Below are positions 6,890-13,158 of a stretch of DNA of 24,552 bases, one piece after another. Numbering within the stretch: position 1 is the stretch's first letter; each line of letters opens with the position of its first letter. Both the position numbers and the translations under genes were made by a program. Origin of the DNA: DASYQV01 sp036005125 (GTDB lineage Bacteria; Acidobacteriota; Vicinamibacteria; Vicinamibacterales; UBA2999); NCBI GenBank assembly GCA_036005125.1, contig DASYQV010000081.1, positions 1 through 24,552 on the forward strand. Direction: 5' to 3'. The notes under the pieces are model-generated. The model had not been told where the DNA came from. It saw only the letters and a list, made by a program, of their open reading frames with translations, and did not search any database.

Positions 6890-8113
6890 TCAGCGGCCGA
6901 ACGACGTCTCCGTCCGGTGACCGTATGCCTGCCACTGGAACTCGTTGAGGTTCAGGCTCATCCAGCGGAAAGGCGCGGGGTTTTCTCCGAGCTCGTAACG
7001 GTTACCCTCGAAGCGGTTGTTCCACTGCACGTACGGCGCGTTGGTTCCGATGTTATCGACGATGCCGGTCTGCCCGCGCGGCATGGTGATCGTGTTGCCT
7101 TGCACGAGCAGGTTGCGGAGCTCGTTCGCGCCATAGGGTCCATCCGCGTAGCCGGACGCCTGCTGGCCGACGATGCCGTTGAGTGAGTTCACCACCGTGT
7201 TGTCGATGACCGAGACGTCCGGTGAGTTCGTCACCTGAATGCCCGCGCGGCTCACCCACCCGCGTTGATAGCGACCACGGTATCCGGCATTCTCAACGTA
7301 GTTGCCGCGAATCACCGCCTTGTAACTGACCTCGTGCCAGATTCCGGCGTCGCCGTGATTCACCACCCTGTTCCCCTCGACCGTCATCTCAGGCTGGCTC
7401 GTATCGAGCCAGATTCCCAGGAACGGGCCGTCGTGAACGTAGTTTTCCCGGAGCACGATTCGTCCGCATTCGAACAATTTGATGTTCGCCGCCTCGCCAA
7501 CCGTGTCCTCGAACGCCTCCGGCGGGTTCGCGTAGATCTCGTTGCGCTCGATGAGCGTGTCGACCGCGCGATAGCCGGCAACGCCGACCCACCCGTTGTG
7601 ATGAATGGTGTTGCCGCGCAGCACCCAACCGCTGCCAGGACGGATGCCGTACGTGCGTTTGGAGCCGTTGCTGTTGTTGTCGATCTCGTTGCCCTCGACG
7701 ACCCACCCGTTGCTCTCGTACCCTTCGACGGCTGCTCCGGAATCGGGCGGAGCGTAGTTCGTGATGCGAAGACCTCTCACCGTGACGCCATGCGCTCCGG
7801 CGGCAACAATCGCCTGCGCGATCGTATGCTGCCCGTCGAGCACTGCGCCCGGTTCACCGACGAACGACGTCCCGTCCTTCGGATAAATGGTTTGCCCGGT
7901 GTGCACGCCTTCCTTGATCAGAAACGAGGTGCCCGCAGGGTGCCTGTTGACCGCCCTCTGAATACTCTGACCGGGGTAGACCGTGACGGGTGCCTGCGAG
8001 GAGACCGACGCCGTCTGCAACGCCATACAGGCTGAGGTGAGGAGCAAAATGATGAGGCCGGACACGGCCGGTCGCCAACACACACGTACACGCGAGAGGG
8101 GAAAAAAGCGCAT
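6890..8113 (-). CDS. Secreted right-handed parallel beta-helix protein
   Basis: A 407-residue exported protein. Residues 1-40 carry a basic N-terminus and a hydrophobic core ending LLLTSACMA, either a signal peptidase I site or an imperfect lipobox around Cys29. After VTVYPGQSIQRAVNRHPAGTS (typical of the N-terminal cap of pectate-lyase-like folds) come many ~22-residue rungs such as GNEIDNNSNG, GNTIHHNGWVGV, RNEIYANPPEAF, ENYVHDG, GNRVVNHGDAGI, GNYVENAGYRG and DNTVVNSLNGIVG. These NosD/PbH1-type repeats are found in polysaccharide lyases, C5-epimerases and phage depolymerases, so a role in processing or binding the exopolysaccharide is plausible. The start is supported by AGGTGAGG about 8 bases before the ATG. 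No catalytic set could be assigned by eye, so lyase activity remains open. Confidence 0.88.
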   Translation of the reverse strand: MRFFPLSRVRVCWRPAVSGLIILLLTSACMALQTASVSSQAPVTVYPGQSIQRAVNRHPAGTSFLIKEGVHTGQTIYPKDGTSFVGEPGAVLDGQHTIAQAIVAAGAHGVTVRGLRITNYAPPDSGAAVEGYESNGWVVEGNEIDNNSNGSKRTYGIRPGSGWVLRGNTIHHNGWVGVAGYRAVDTLIERNEIYANPPEAFEDTVGEAANIKLFECGRIVLRENYVHDGPFLGIWLDTSQPEMTVEGNRVVNHGDAGIWHEVSYKAVIRGNYVENAGYRGRYQRGWVSRAGIQVTNSPDVSVIDNTVVNSLNGIVGQQASGYADGPYGANELRNLLVQGNTITMPRGQTGIVDNIGTNAPYVQWNNRFEGNRYELGENPAPFRWMSLNLNEFQWQAYGHRTETSFGR

Positions 8114-8223
8114 TCCGGGTCCTCACCTCTGCCAAAAAGCTGTGGGGAAAGTCGGGTCCTTCGGTGCGGCAGCCACCGGCCGCGAGGGCGGTTCGCTGGC
8201 TCGGCGCGGAAGGGGACATCGGC

Positions 8224-8252
8224 CTCGAGGGCAAGGGCGATACCCCCTCGAG
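8224..8252. repeat. Hairpin in the divergent control region
   Basis: CTCGAGGG at 8224-8231 and CCCTCGAG at 8245-8252 form a perfect 8-bp stem with a 13-base loop. It lies about 110-140 bp upstream of the beta-helix start, in the 428-bp divergent gap 8114-8541. It could be an operator or leader structure of the minus-strand transcript. No sigma70-type promoter in this gap could be called with confidence. Confidence 0.4.
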
Positions 8253-8329
8253 CTCCCAGCGAGACAACCAAAAATGTTAGGAATTCGAGCGATTTACGCG
8301 CGACCGTGTCGTCCGTGGCGCCGCGGCGG

Positions 8330-8356
8330 TTACAGAATTGGCTGGTCGATTACAGA
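8330..8356. promoter_or_regulatory. Candidate enhancer (UAS) for the sigma54 activator
   Basis: Two direct copies of TTACAGA start at 8330 and 8350, 20 bp (about two helical turns) apart. Overlapping them, ACAGAATTGGCTGGT (8332-8346) matches AGAGAATTTGCTGGT, the minus-strand reading of 10455-10469, at 13 of 15 positions. The centre is about 133 bp upstream of the start site predicted from the sigma54-like promoter at 8446, a usual distance for enhancer binding. Confidence 0.45.
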
Positions 8357-8445
8357 GCTGACGGTCGGCTCAGCCGCGCCATCGCATGACTCGAGCGGAC
8401 TTGACGCGACGCCATGACCTGTGGTGGCAGGCGCAGCCGTTATAA

Positions 8446-8461
8446 GGGCCTGTGAATTGCA
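8446..8461 (+). promoter_or_regulatory. Probable sigma54 promoter of the bEBP gene
   Basis: GGGCCT-GTGAA-TTGCA has the GG and GC dinucleotides exactly 10 bases apart and matches 8 of 11 informative positions of TGGCAC-N5-TTGCW. Transcription would start near 8472, leaving a leader of about 70 bases before the ATG at 8542. An apparent upstream GTG at 8452 falls inside the promoter, arguing against that start. Confidence 0.5.
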
Positions 8462-8541
8462 AATATGGTTGCTCGCATGAATATTGTGGAGCACCTAAAC
8501 CGGGATCGCAGTTCGCATTACGGCTTGCTCGAGCGTTAGCC

Positions 8542-9669
8542 ATGTCGTCGCCCGCGGTCCCCCCCGGTGGCGCGACGCGCACGTTTCCTCCCGATGTGGT
8601 CGCCCTTGCACCTGAGATGCAATGGGTGCTGTCGGCGGCCAAACGTGTGGCCGCCTCGCACATCAAGGTCCTCATCACCGGCGAGAGCGGCGTCGGAAAG
8701 GATGTGGTCGCTCGTTATATTCATGCGCATTCGCCGCGCGCGCACGCGCCGTTCGTCGCGCTCAACTGCGCCGGGCTCTCCGACACGCTGCTCGAGTCCG
8801 AGCTCTTCGGGCACGTCCGCGGCAGCTTTACCGGCGCGCATCGCGACAAGCCCGGCAAGCTCGAGGTCGCCAACAACGGCACCGTGTTCCTCGACGAGAT
8901 CGGGGAAATGAGCCCGCGCATGCAGGCGCTGATGCTGCGCTTCCTGGAGAACGGCGAGATACAGCCCGTCGGGTCCGAGTCGATCGTGTCGCGCGCCGAC
9001 GTGCGCGTGATCGCCGCCACGAATCGCGACCTTCCGAAGATGGTGCAGGACGGACAGTTCCGTGAGGACCTGCTTTATCGCATCAAGGTGGCCCATCTGC
9101 ACATTCCGCCGCTGCGCGAACGGCCGCATGACATCGTGGGGTTGGTCGAGCACGCGCTCGGTCGCGCGGGCATCACCTGCACGATCTCGCCGGAAGCGCT
9201 GGACGCGCTGCAGCGCTATCCCTGGCCGGGCAACGTGCGGGAGCTCCAGAACGTGATCGAACAGGTCATCTCTCTGGCCTGCGGCGATACCATCAAGGTC
9301 GATGATCTCCCGCCGTCAATCGTCCACGGGGCCCTCGGCCGGGTGATGCCGTCGCGCGACCGGCGCCGGCAGATCGCCGACGACCTGTACGACGCGCTGG
9401 TGTCCGGCGAGTACGACTTCTGGAACCACGTGCAGACGCTGTTTCTGAACCGCGACCTCACGCGCCACGATCTGCGCGAGGTGATCCGGCGCGGCCTGCG
9501 GACGACAGGAGGCAGCTACCGCGCCCTGCTGCCGCTCTTCCACATCGACGGCAGCGAGTACAAGCGGTTCCTGAACTTCCTCGCCGCGCACGACTGCCGG
9601 ATCGATTTCCGGGAGTTCCGTCCCGGCAATCCGACCGACGGCGCCCCACCTCTCAGCCGGCCGGCGTAG
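8542..9669 (+). CDS. Sigma54-dependent activator (AAA+ bEBP) without sensor domain and with non-standard C-terminal domain
   Basis: A 375-residue protein that uses ATP hydrolysis to open promoters bound by sigma54 RNA polymerase. Residues about 20-265 form the AAA+ domain: Walker A GESGVGKD (47-54), the sigma54-contact loop GSFTGA (94-99, usually GAFTGA), Walker B VFLDEIGE (115-122), AATNRDL (158-164), FREDLLYR (173-180) and WPGNVREL (228-235). There is no receiver, GAF or PAS domain. The C-terminus (about 275-360) lacks an obvious Fis helix-turn-helix. It carries LTRHDLREVIRRGLRTTGGS followed by YRALLPLF...EYKRFLNFLAAHDC, perhaps a diverged DNA-binding unit. The frame is open to a GTG at 8452, but that part is AT-rich and lies in the predicted promoter; the ATG at 8542 is the first in-frame ATG. 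No strong ribosome site is seen. Its position beside the PilZ pair and the polysaccharide operon suggests that it controls both. Confidence 0.92.
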   Translation: MSSPAVPPGGATRTFPPDVVALAPEMQWVLSAAKRVAASHIKVLITGESGVGKDVVARYIHAHSPRAHAPFVALNCAGLSDTLLESELFGHVRGSFTGAHRDKPGKLEVANNGTVFLDEIGEMSPRMQALMLRFLENGEIQPVGSESIVSRADVRVIAATNRDLPKMVQDGQFREDLLYRIKVAHLHIPPLRERPHDIVGLVEHALGRAGITCTISPEALDALQRYPWPGNVRELQNVIEQVISLACGDTIKVDDLPPSIVHGALGRVMPSRDRRRQIADDLYDALVSGEYDFWNHVQTLFLNRDLTRHDLREVIRRGLRTTGGSYRALLPLFHIDGSEYKRFLNFLAAHDCRIDFREFRPGNPTDGAPPLSRPA

Positions 9670-9679
9670 TTTTCGAAGT

Positions 9680-9744
9680 AGGCAGTAGGCAGTAAGCCGC
9701 AGCGGTGAAGTCGCAAGGTCTTCACTGCCTACTGCCTACTGCCT
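9680..9744. repeat. Heptamer-built hairpin between convergent genes
   Basis: AGGCAGT units on the left (9680-9694) and their exact complement on the right (9730-9744) form a perfect 15-bp stem. An inner GTGAAG/CTTCAC stem lies at 9705-9710 with 9720-9725. It begins 10 bases after the bEBP stop and overlaps the last codons of the minus-strand PilZ gene, so it is placed as a terminator for both convergent genes. Confidence 0.75.
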
Positions 9745-10032
9745 GTCGAATTGTGCGAGCAGATCGTGGAGCGAGGGGGCATCGGCTGGAAGCGGCAGGA
9801 ACTCGACCCCGGCTTCGTACCGGCCCTCGGCGTCGGGTCGAACGCCGCAGCGCGAGACGCGGAACATCTCGACGTGTGAGTGGCCGGCGATCTCGACGGC
9901 CAGCATGCCGACCACCCCGATAGACAACGGCACGCTCCCTTCGAGGCGGCATCCCGTGCGGCTCACGTCGGCGATGTCGATGGCTTGACGTCGTACAAGC
10001 ACCGCGCGGTGGGGCACCTCAGCACGCTTCAT
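9736..10032 (-). CDS. Small PilZ-like protein (DxSxxG half)
   Basis: A 98-residue cytoplasmic protein that is essentially one small beta-barrel. IDIADVSRTGCRLEG (residues about 18-32) contains the PilZ (D/N)xSxxG motif as DVSRTG, followed by strands VGMLAVEIAG, HVEMFRVSRCGVRP and YEAGVEFLPLP. PilZ domains bind cyclic di-GMP and often control polysaccharide synthesis. The other binding element, RRxxxR some 20-30 residues before DxSxxG, is not present in standard form: only HRAVLVRR lies directly before the strand. Its ATG overlaps the stop of the upstream PilZ-like gene (ATGA), so the pair is translationally coupled. Its final codons lie in the AGGCAGT hairpin. Ligand binding is uncertain. Confidence 0.75.
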   Translation of the reverse strand: MKRAEVPHRAVLVRRQAIDIADVSRTGCRLEGSVPLSIGVVGMLAVEIAGHSHVEMFRVSRCGVRPDAEGRYEAGVEFLPLPADAPSLHDLLAQFDRQ

Positions 10033-10337
10033 GGAGCCGCGTCCTTCCCCATGAGAGGGATGGCCTCGTCGAGACGAAGTTCCAGACGGAAGCTGACCGT
10101 CCCGGCCACCGATATCGGACTGCTGGACAGCAGCGTGGCGCGGTGACTCGTAAGCCCATCGGACATGGCGAGGTGAATCATCAGTTCTTCTTCGACGGCC
10201 GGCGCCGATGAGGCGATCACGACCAGCCGCGTTCCGATCAGTGACTCCACCATCACATCCTGCATCGGCAACACCTCACCCGCGAGAGGCGAGCCGAGAA
10301 CGTAACGTGGCGTACGGCGTCTGTCCGACATCGACAT
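10029..10337 (-). CDS. Small PilZ-like protein (RRxxxR half)
   Basis: A 102-residue protein beginning MSMSDRRRTPRYVLGSPLAG. RRRTPR matches the N-terminal RRxxxR motif of PilZ domains. The second motif appears as VESLIG, keeping Ser and Gly of (D/N)xSxxG but replacing the first Asp/Asn by Val. Beta strands follow (TRLVVIAS, ELMIHLAM, HRATLLSSSP, GTVSFRLELRLDE). Cyclic di-GMP binding is therefore possible but not assured. The frame is open to a GTG at 10364, but that codon is inside a perfect sigma54 promoter whose predicted start site coincides with the ATG at 10337. I chose 10337; 10331 (also ATG) is the alternative. It is coupled to the downstream PilZ gene by a 4-base overlap. Confidence 0.7.
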   Translation of the reverse strand: MSMSDRRRTPRYVLGSPLAGEVLPMQDVMVESLIGTRLVVIASSAPAVEEELMIHLAMSDGLTSHRATLLSSSPISVAGTVSFRLELRLDEAIPLMGKDAAP

Positions 10338-10347
10338 TGACGGCAAG

Positions 10348-10363
10348 AGCAATGGGGGTGCCA
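10348..10363 (-). promoter_or_regulatory. Strong sigma54 promoter of the PilZ pair
   Basis: Read on the minus strand: TGGCAC-CCCCA-TTGCT, matching all 11 informative positions of the sigma54 consensus TGGCAC-N5-TTGCW with correct spacing. Transcription should start about 12 bases after the -12 element, near 10337, which is the first base of the chosen ATG. The message would then be leaderless or nearly so. Confidence 0.8.
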
Positions 10364-10371
10364 CCGTTCTT

Positions 10372-10425
10372 CGTAGGCCGCATCTTTAGATGCGCCACAC
10401 GCCGGGTCTGAAGACCCGGCCTACG
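10372..10425. repeat. REP-like element, intact compound copy
   Basis: Outer inverted ends CGTAGGCC (10372-10379) and GGCCTACG (10418-10425) enclose two small hairpins, GCATCTTTAGATGC and CCGGGTC-TGAA-GACCCGG. The same sequences recur at 3493-3734 (interrupted) and 17011-17036 (second hairpin type only). It lies between the divergent PilZ and exopolysaccharide promoters. Repetitive extragenic palindromes of this kind are often moved by REP-associated tyrosine transposases; none is in the window. Confidence 0.7.
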
Positions 10426-10445
10426 CACGGTGCTCCTCGATCCGT

Positions 10446-10472
10446 CTGGTCTCCACCAGCAAATTCTCTGGT
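10446..10472. promoter_or_regulatory. Candidate shared enhancer between PilZ and exopolysaccharide promoters
   Basis: The segment has CTGGT at 10446, ACCAG at 10455 and CTGGT at 10468, so two dyads share one half-site and the CTGGT copies are 22 bp apart. ACCAGCAAATTCTCT (10455-10469) matches the reverse complement of 8332-8346 at 13 of 15 positions. Its centre lies about 125 bp upstream of the PilZ start site and about 180 bp upstream of the exopolysaccharide start site, within normal reach for a bEBP. Confidence 0.45.
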
Positions 10473-10615
10473 AGCGACATGACTTCTGTCCCACCCGTGT
10501 CCCGGTCGGACGGCGATCCATCCAGTCCCGACCTTCCTCGCATGACGTGAGAACGGCCGAAAACACGCGTCCAAATGCCGCTGAGGACGCCTCAGACCTT
10601 GTCGGACGACGGCAG

Positions 10616-10631
10616 TGGCGATTGGCTTGCT
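10616..10631 (+). promoter_or_regulatory. Sigma54 promoter of the exopolysaccharide operon
   Basis: TGGCGA-TTGGC-TTGCT matches 9 of 11 informative positions of the sigma54 consensus with exact GG-N10-GC spacing. Transcription is expected near 10642, giving a leader of about 35 bases with GGAGG at 10662-10666 before GTG 10677. It lies inside an apparent longer reading frame beginning at ATG 10575, so that earlier start is unlikely. Confidence 0.7.
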
Positions 10632-10676
10632 CCTGCGGGGCATGGGAGTTTGACCCCGTATGGAGGTTCAGGAACC

Positions 10677-11399
10677 GTGACTTGGCCGCCCGCGCGTCTC
10701 ATGGCGTTGTTGACCGCGTTCATCGCTGGTGCGGTTCTGCCGGCACTCGCTCAGTCGCGGCCGGCCACGGCGATTGACGATACAGAAAGTGCCCTCGAGC
10801 GCGATGGGCTCCAGGATGTTCCCGACTCGGACACCGAGTGGGCGCACTGGACCAGCGGACGGTATCGCATCACGCCCGGCGACGTGCTCGAGTTCACCTT
10901 TCCATTCGTGCCCGAGCTCAATCAAAGCGTCACCGTGCAGCCCGACGGCTTCATCACGCTCAAGGACATTCCCGATCTTCGCGCGCAGGGACGCACGGTC
11001 GCACAGCTCAAGGCCGACGTGCTCGCCGCCTACGCGCCGTTCGTGCGGGATCCGGTCGTAACCGTCGCGCTGAAGCAGTTCGAGACGCCGTACTTCATCG
11101 CCGGCGGGGAGGTCTCAAAGCCGGGCCGCTACGAGCTGCGCGGCGCCACCACCGTGACGCAGGCGCTCGCGGTCGCGGGCGGCGCGACCACGCGGGCCAA
11201 CGTGTCGAAGGTGCTGCTGCTCCGCCGCCACGCCGGAGACCGCGTCGAGGTCAAGCGCATCAACGTCTCGCGGATGTACGCGAAGAAAGACCTGAGCGAA
11301 GATCCGCTGCTCCGGCCGGGGGACTCGATCGTCGTTCCGAAGAGCGCCTTCGGCAAACTCGCTCCTGTCATGGATGTCTTGCTATGGCACCGCTGGTGA
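10677..11399 (+). CDS. Wza-type polysaccharide export lipoprotein/porin family protein (Poly_export + SLBB)
   Basis: A 240-residue periplasmic/outer-membrane export protein for the capsule or exopolysaccharide. With the GTG start the N-terminus is MTWPPARLMALLTAFIAGAV followed by LPALAQS, a good signal peptide without a lipobox Cys. Residues 61-135 form the polysaccharide-export domain (GRYRITPGDVLEF, VQPDGFITLKDIPDLRAQGRT, ADVLAAYAPFVRDPVVTVAL). Residues 138-222 form an SLBB-like domain (YFIAGGEVSKPGRYELRG...TVTQALAVAGG, LRPGDSIVVP). It is shorter than E. coli Wza and lacks the extra SLBB repeat and obvious pore helix. GGAGG 10 bases upstream decides GTG 10677 over ATG 10575 (upstream of the promoter) and ATG 10701. 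It overlaps the next gene by 16 bases. Confidence 0.9.
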   Translation: MTWPPARLMALLTAFIAGAVLPALAQSRPATAIDDTESALERDGLQDVPDSDTEWAHWTSGRYRITPGDVLEFTFPFVPELNQSVTVQPDGFITLKDIPDLRAQGRTVAQLKADVLAAYAPFVRDPVVTVALKQFETPYFIAGGEVSKPGRYELRGATTVTQALAVAGGATTRANVSKVLLLRRHAGDRVEVKRINVSRMYAKKDLSEDPLLRPGDSIVVPKSAFGKLAPVMDVLLWHRW

Positions 11400-13051
11400 G
11401 ATTCGAAGCCAACGCCCGCGAGGTCACCCCGAATGACGGCGCGTCGGCGCCGCCGCGAACGGTCTCCGACGTGCGAGCCGTTCTGCGCCGCCACTTCCGG
11501 CTCATCGCCTTGTGCTTCGTCGCGCTCGCGGGTGGCGCGATCGCCGCGGTGCTCATGGCCACTCCTCTGTACGAAGGCGAGATGAAGATCCTGGTCAAAC
11601 GGGATCGAGCCGACTCGGTTGTCACCGGCGCCCCCGCCGAGGCCGCGCCGCAGCGTGGTGACATGTCCGAGGCGGAGTTGCTGTCGCAGGTCGAGCTGAT
11701 CAAGGCAAACGACCTGCTCGAAAAAGTCGCGACCGAGGCCGGACTCGTCCAGCGGGTGGCCGACGAAGGCAGGGCGACGAGCGACGCCGAGCAACTCGCC
11801 CTGGCGATGAAAGCGCTCCGGCGCGACCTGATCGTCACCCCGATCCGCAGGACATGGCTCATCGACGTCACGTACCGCTCCAAAGAGCGCCCGCTCGCGC
11901 GGAACGTCCTCGACACGCTGATGCGCTTGTACCTCGAAAAGCACCTGACGCTCCATCGGCCATCGGGAACCTATCACTTCTTTTCCGACCAGGTGGACCG
12001 GGCGAGACAGGAACTCCAGGCCGCACAGGACCGCGTGGTGCAGTTCAGCCGGGAGAACCGTGTCGTGTCGGCGGCGCTCGAAAAGCAGGCGGCGCTTCAG
12101 AAACTGGCGGAGTTCGAGGGGATGCGCGCTCAGGCCGCTGCCGCGCTCGCCGAGACGACACAGCGGCTGTCGGCCGTCAGCACGGAGCTGACGCGCGTGC
12201 CGTCCCAGCGCACCTCGCAAGTGCGGGTCACCGATAACGCGTATGTCATGCAGGACGTCAATTCGCGGATTCTGACGCTCGAACTGAAACGCACCGAACT
12301 CCTTCAGCGGTTCACGCCCGAGTACCGGGGCGTCGTGGAGATCGATCAGCAGCTTCGCGAGGCCAAGGCCGCGCTCGCCGCGGCGCGCGGCGCGCCGGTG
12401 CGCGAGGAGACGGTGGCGGACAATCCGACGCGGCAGTGGCTCGACACCGAGCTGGCGCGCACACAGACCGACAACGCCGCGTTAGGTGCGCGTGTGCAGG
12501 CGTTGTCCACCACGGTTGGTGAATATCGGGCCAGAGCGCAGGCGCTCGAGGTGCAGGATGCCGAGCAGACCGATCTCGTGCGCGCGCTGAAGACCGCAGA
12601 GGAGAAGTACCGGCTCTACATCGAAAAGCAGGAGCAGGCGCGCATCTCCGACGAGCTCGATCGCACGCGTATCGCCAACGTCGTCGTCGCGCAGGCCCCG
12701 GCCGTCGCGTTCGAGGCGAAGCGCAGTCCCAGCCTCGCCATGCTGCCCTTGCTCGTCGGTGCGGCTCTGATTCTGAGCTTCGCGGTCGGCTTCGTTGCCG
12801 AAGCGCTCGTACCAGCCGCTGCCGTGCCCGAATTGGATCGCCCCCGGCTCGAGTCGGTTCTTCGTGGAGCTGTTGCGTCGGGCAGGAGGCTGTCGGCCAG
12901 CCTGGACGCGCTGAAGGTCGTGAACGACGCGCTCGAGGCGCGGTTGATCGCGCGCACCCAGCCGCAGATCGAAAGCGCTCCGGAGCGTCCGACGAGGACG
13001 AGGTGCTTCGAGGGCGTGATACCCGTCGGAGACGCGCACGGATTGACATAG
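11384..13051 (+). CDS. GumC/Wzz-type polysaccharide co-polymerase (chain-length determinant)
   Basis: A 555-residue inner-membrane protein that sets chain length and links the Wzy polymerase to the exporter. The first membrane helix is at about 39-60 (RLIALCFVALAGGAIAAVLM) followed by the Wzz start TPLYEGEMKILVKR. A long periplasmic coiled-coil section, rich in E, Q, A and L, spans roughly 205-425. RTRIANVVVAQAPAVAFEA and the second helix (about 450-476, MLPLLVGAALILSFAVGFVAEA) close the Wzz module. There is no Walker A/B or tyrosine-rich tail, so this is the kinase-less GumC/ExoP-N type; any regulating BY-kinase would be outside the window. The frame is open far upstream, but ATG 11384 gives a short overlap with the exporter gene and a normal N-terminus. 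The stop is followed after 2 bases by the GATTCGT hairpin. Confidence 0.9.
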   Translation: MAPLVRFEANAREVTPNDGASAPPRTVSDVRAVLRRHFRLIALCFVALAGGAIAAVLMATPLYEGEMKILVKRDRADSVVTGAPAEAAPQRGDMSEAELLSQVELIKANDLLEKVATEAGLVQRVADEGRATSDAEQLALAMKALRRDLIVTPIRRTWLIDVTYRSKERPLARNVLDTLMRLYLEKHLTLHRPSGTYHFFSDQVDRARQELQAAQDRVVQFSRENRVVSAALEKQAALQKLAEFEGMRAQAAAALAETTQRLSAVSTELTRVPSQRTSQVRVTDNAYVMQDVNSRILTLELKRTELLQRFTPEYRGVVEIDQQLREAKAALAAARGAPVREETVADNPTRQWLDTELARTQTDNAALGARVQALSTTVGEYRARAQALEVQDAEQTDLVRALKTAEEKYRLYIEKQEQARISDELDRTRIANVVVAQAPAVAFEAKRSPSLAMLPLLVGAALILSFAVGFVAEALVPAAAVPELDRPRLESVLRGAVASGRRLSASLDALKVVNDALEARLIARTQPQIESAPERPTRTRCFEGVIPVGDAHGLT

Positions 13052-13053
13052 TC

Positions 13054-13141
13054 ATTCGTGATTCATGATTCGCGATTCGTGATTGGAGTGGCGATTCGGA
13101 AGCGGCCTCGAATCACGAATCACGAATCAAGAATCACGAAT
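13054..13141. repeat. Heptamer-built hairpin (GATTCGT units)
   Basis: Left arm 13054-13086 and right arm 13109-13141 are complementary at 30 of 33 positions. Both are made of near-perfect 7-base units (ATTCGTG on the left, ATCACGA on the right), with a 22-base middle. It starts 2 bases after the gumC-like stop, inside the operon, and ends just before the ribosome site (AGAGGA) of the next gene. It may reduce read-through or protect the upstream message from 3' decay. Confidence 0.8.
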
Positions 13142-13158
13142 AAGAGGAACGGATACCA

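Noticed and set aside
8452..8541. N-terminal extension of the bEBP from GTG 8452
   Set aside because: The DNA is AT-rich and unlike coding sequence here, and overlaps the sigma54-like promoter.
10575..10676. N-terminal extension of the exporter gene from ATG 10575
   Set aside because: The segment contains the sigma54 promoter, has no ribosome site, and would place about 34 residues before a normal signal peptide.
13054..13141. CRISPR-like repeat array
   Set aside because: The repeats are 7-mers without unique spacers and are arranged as inverted arms; no cas genes are present.
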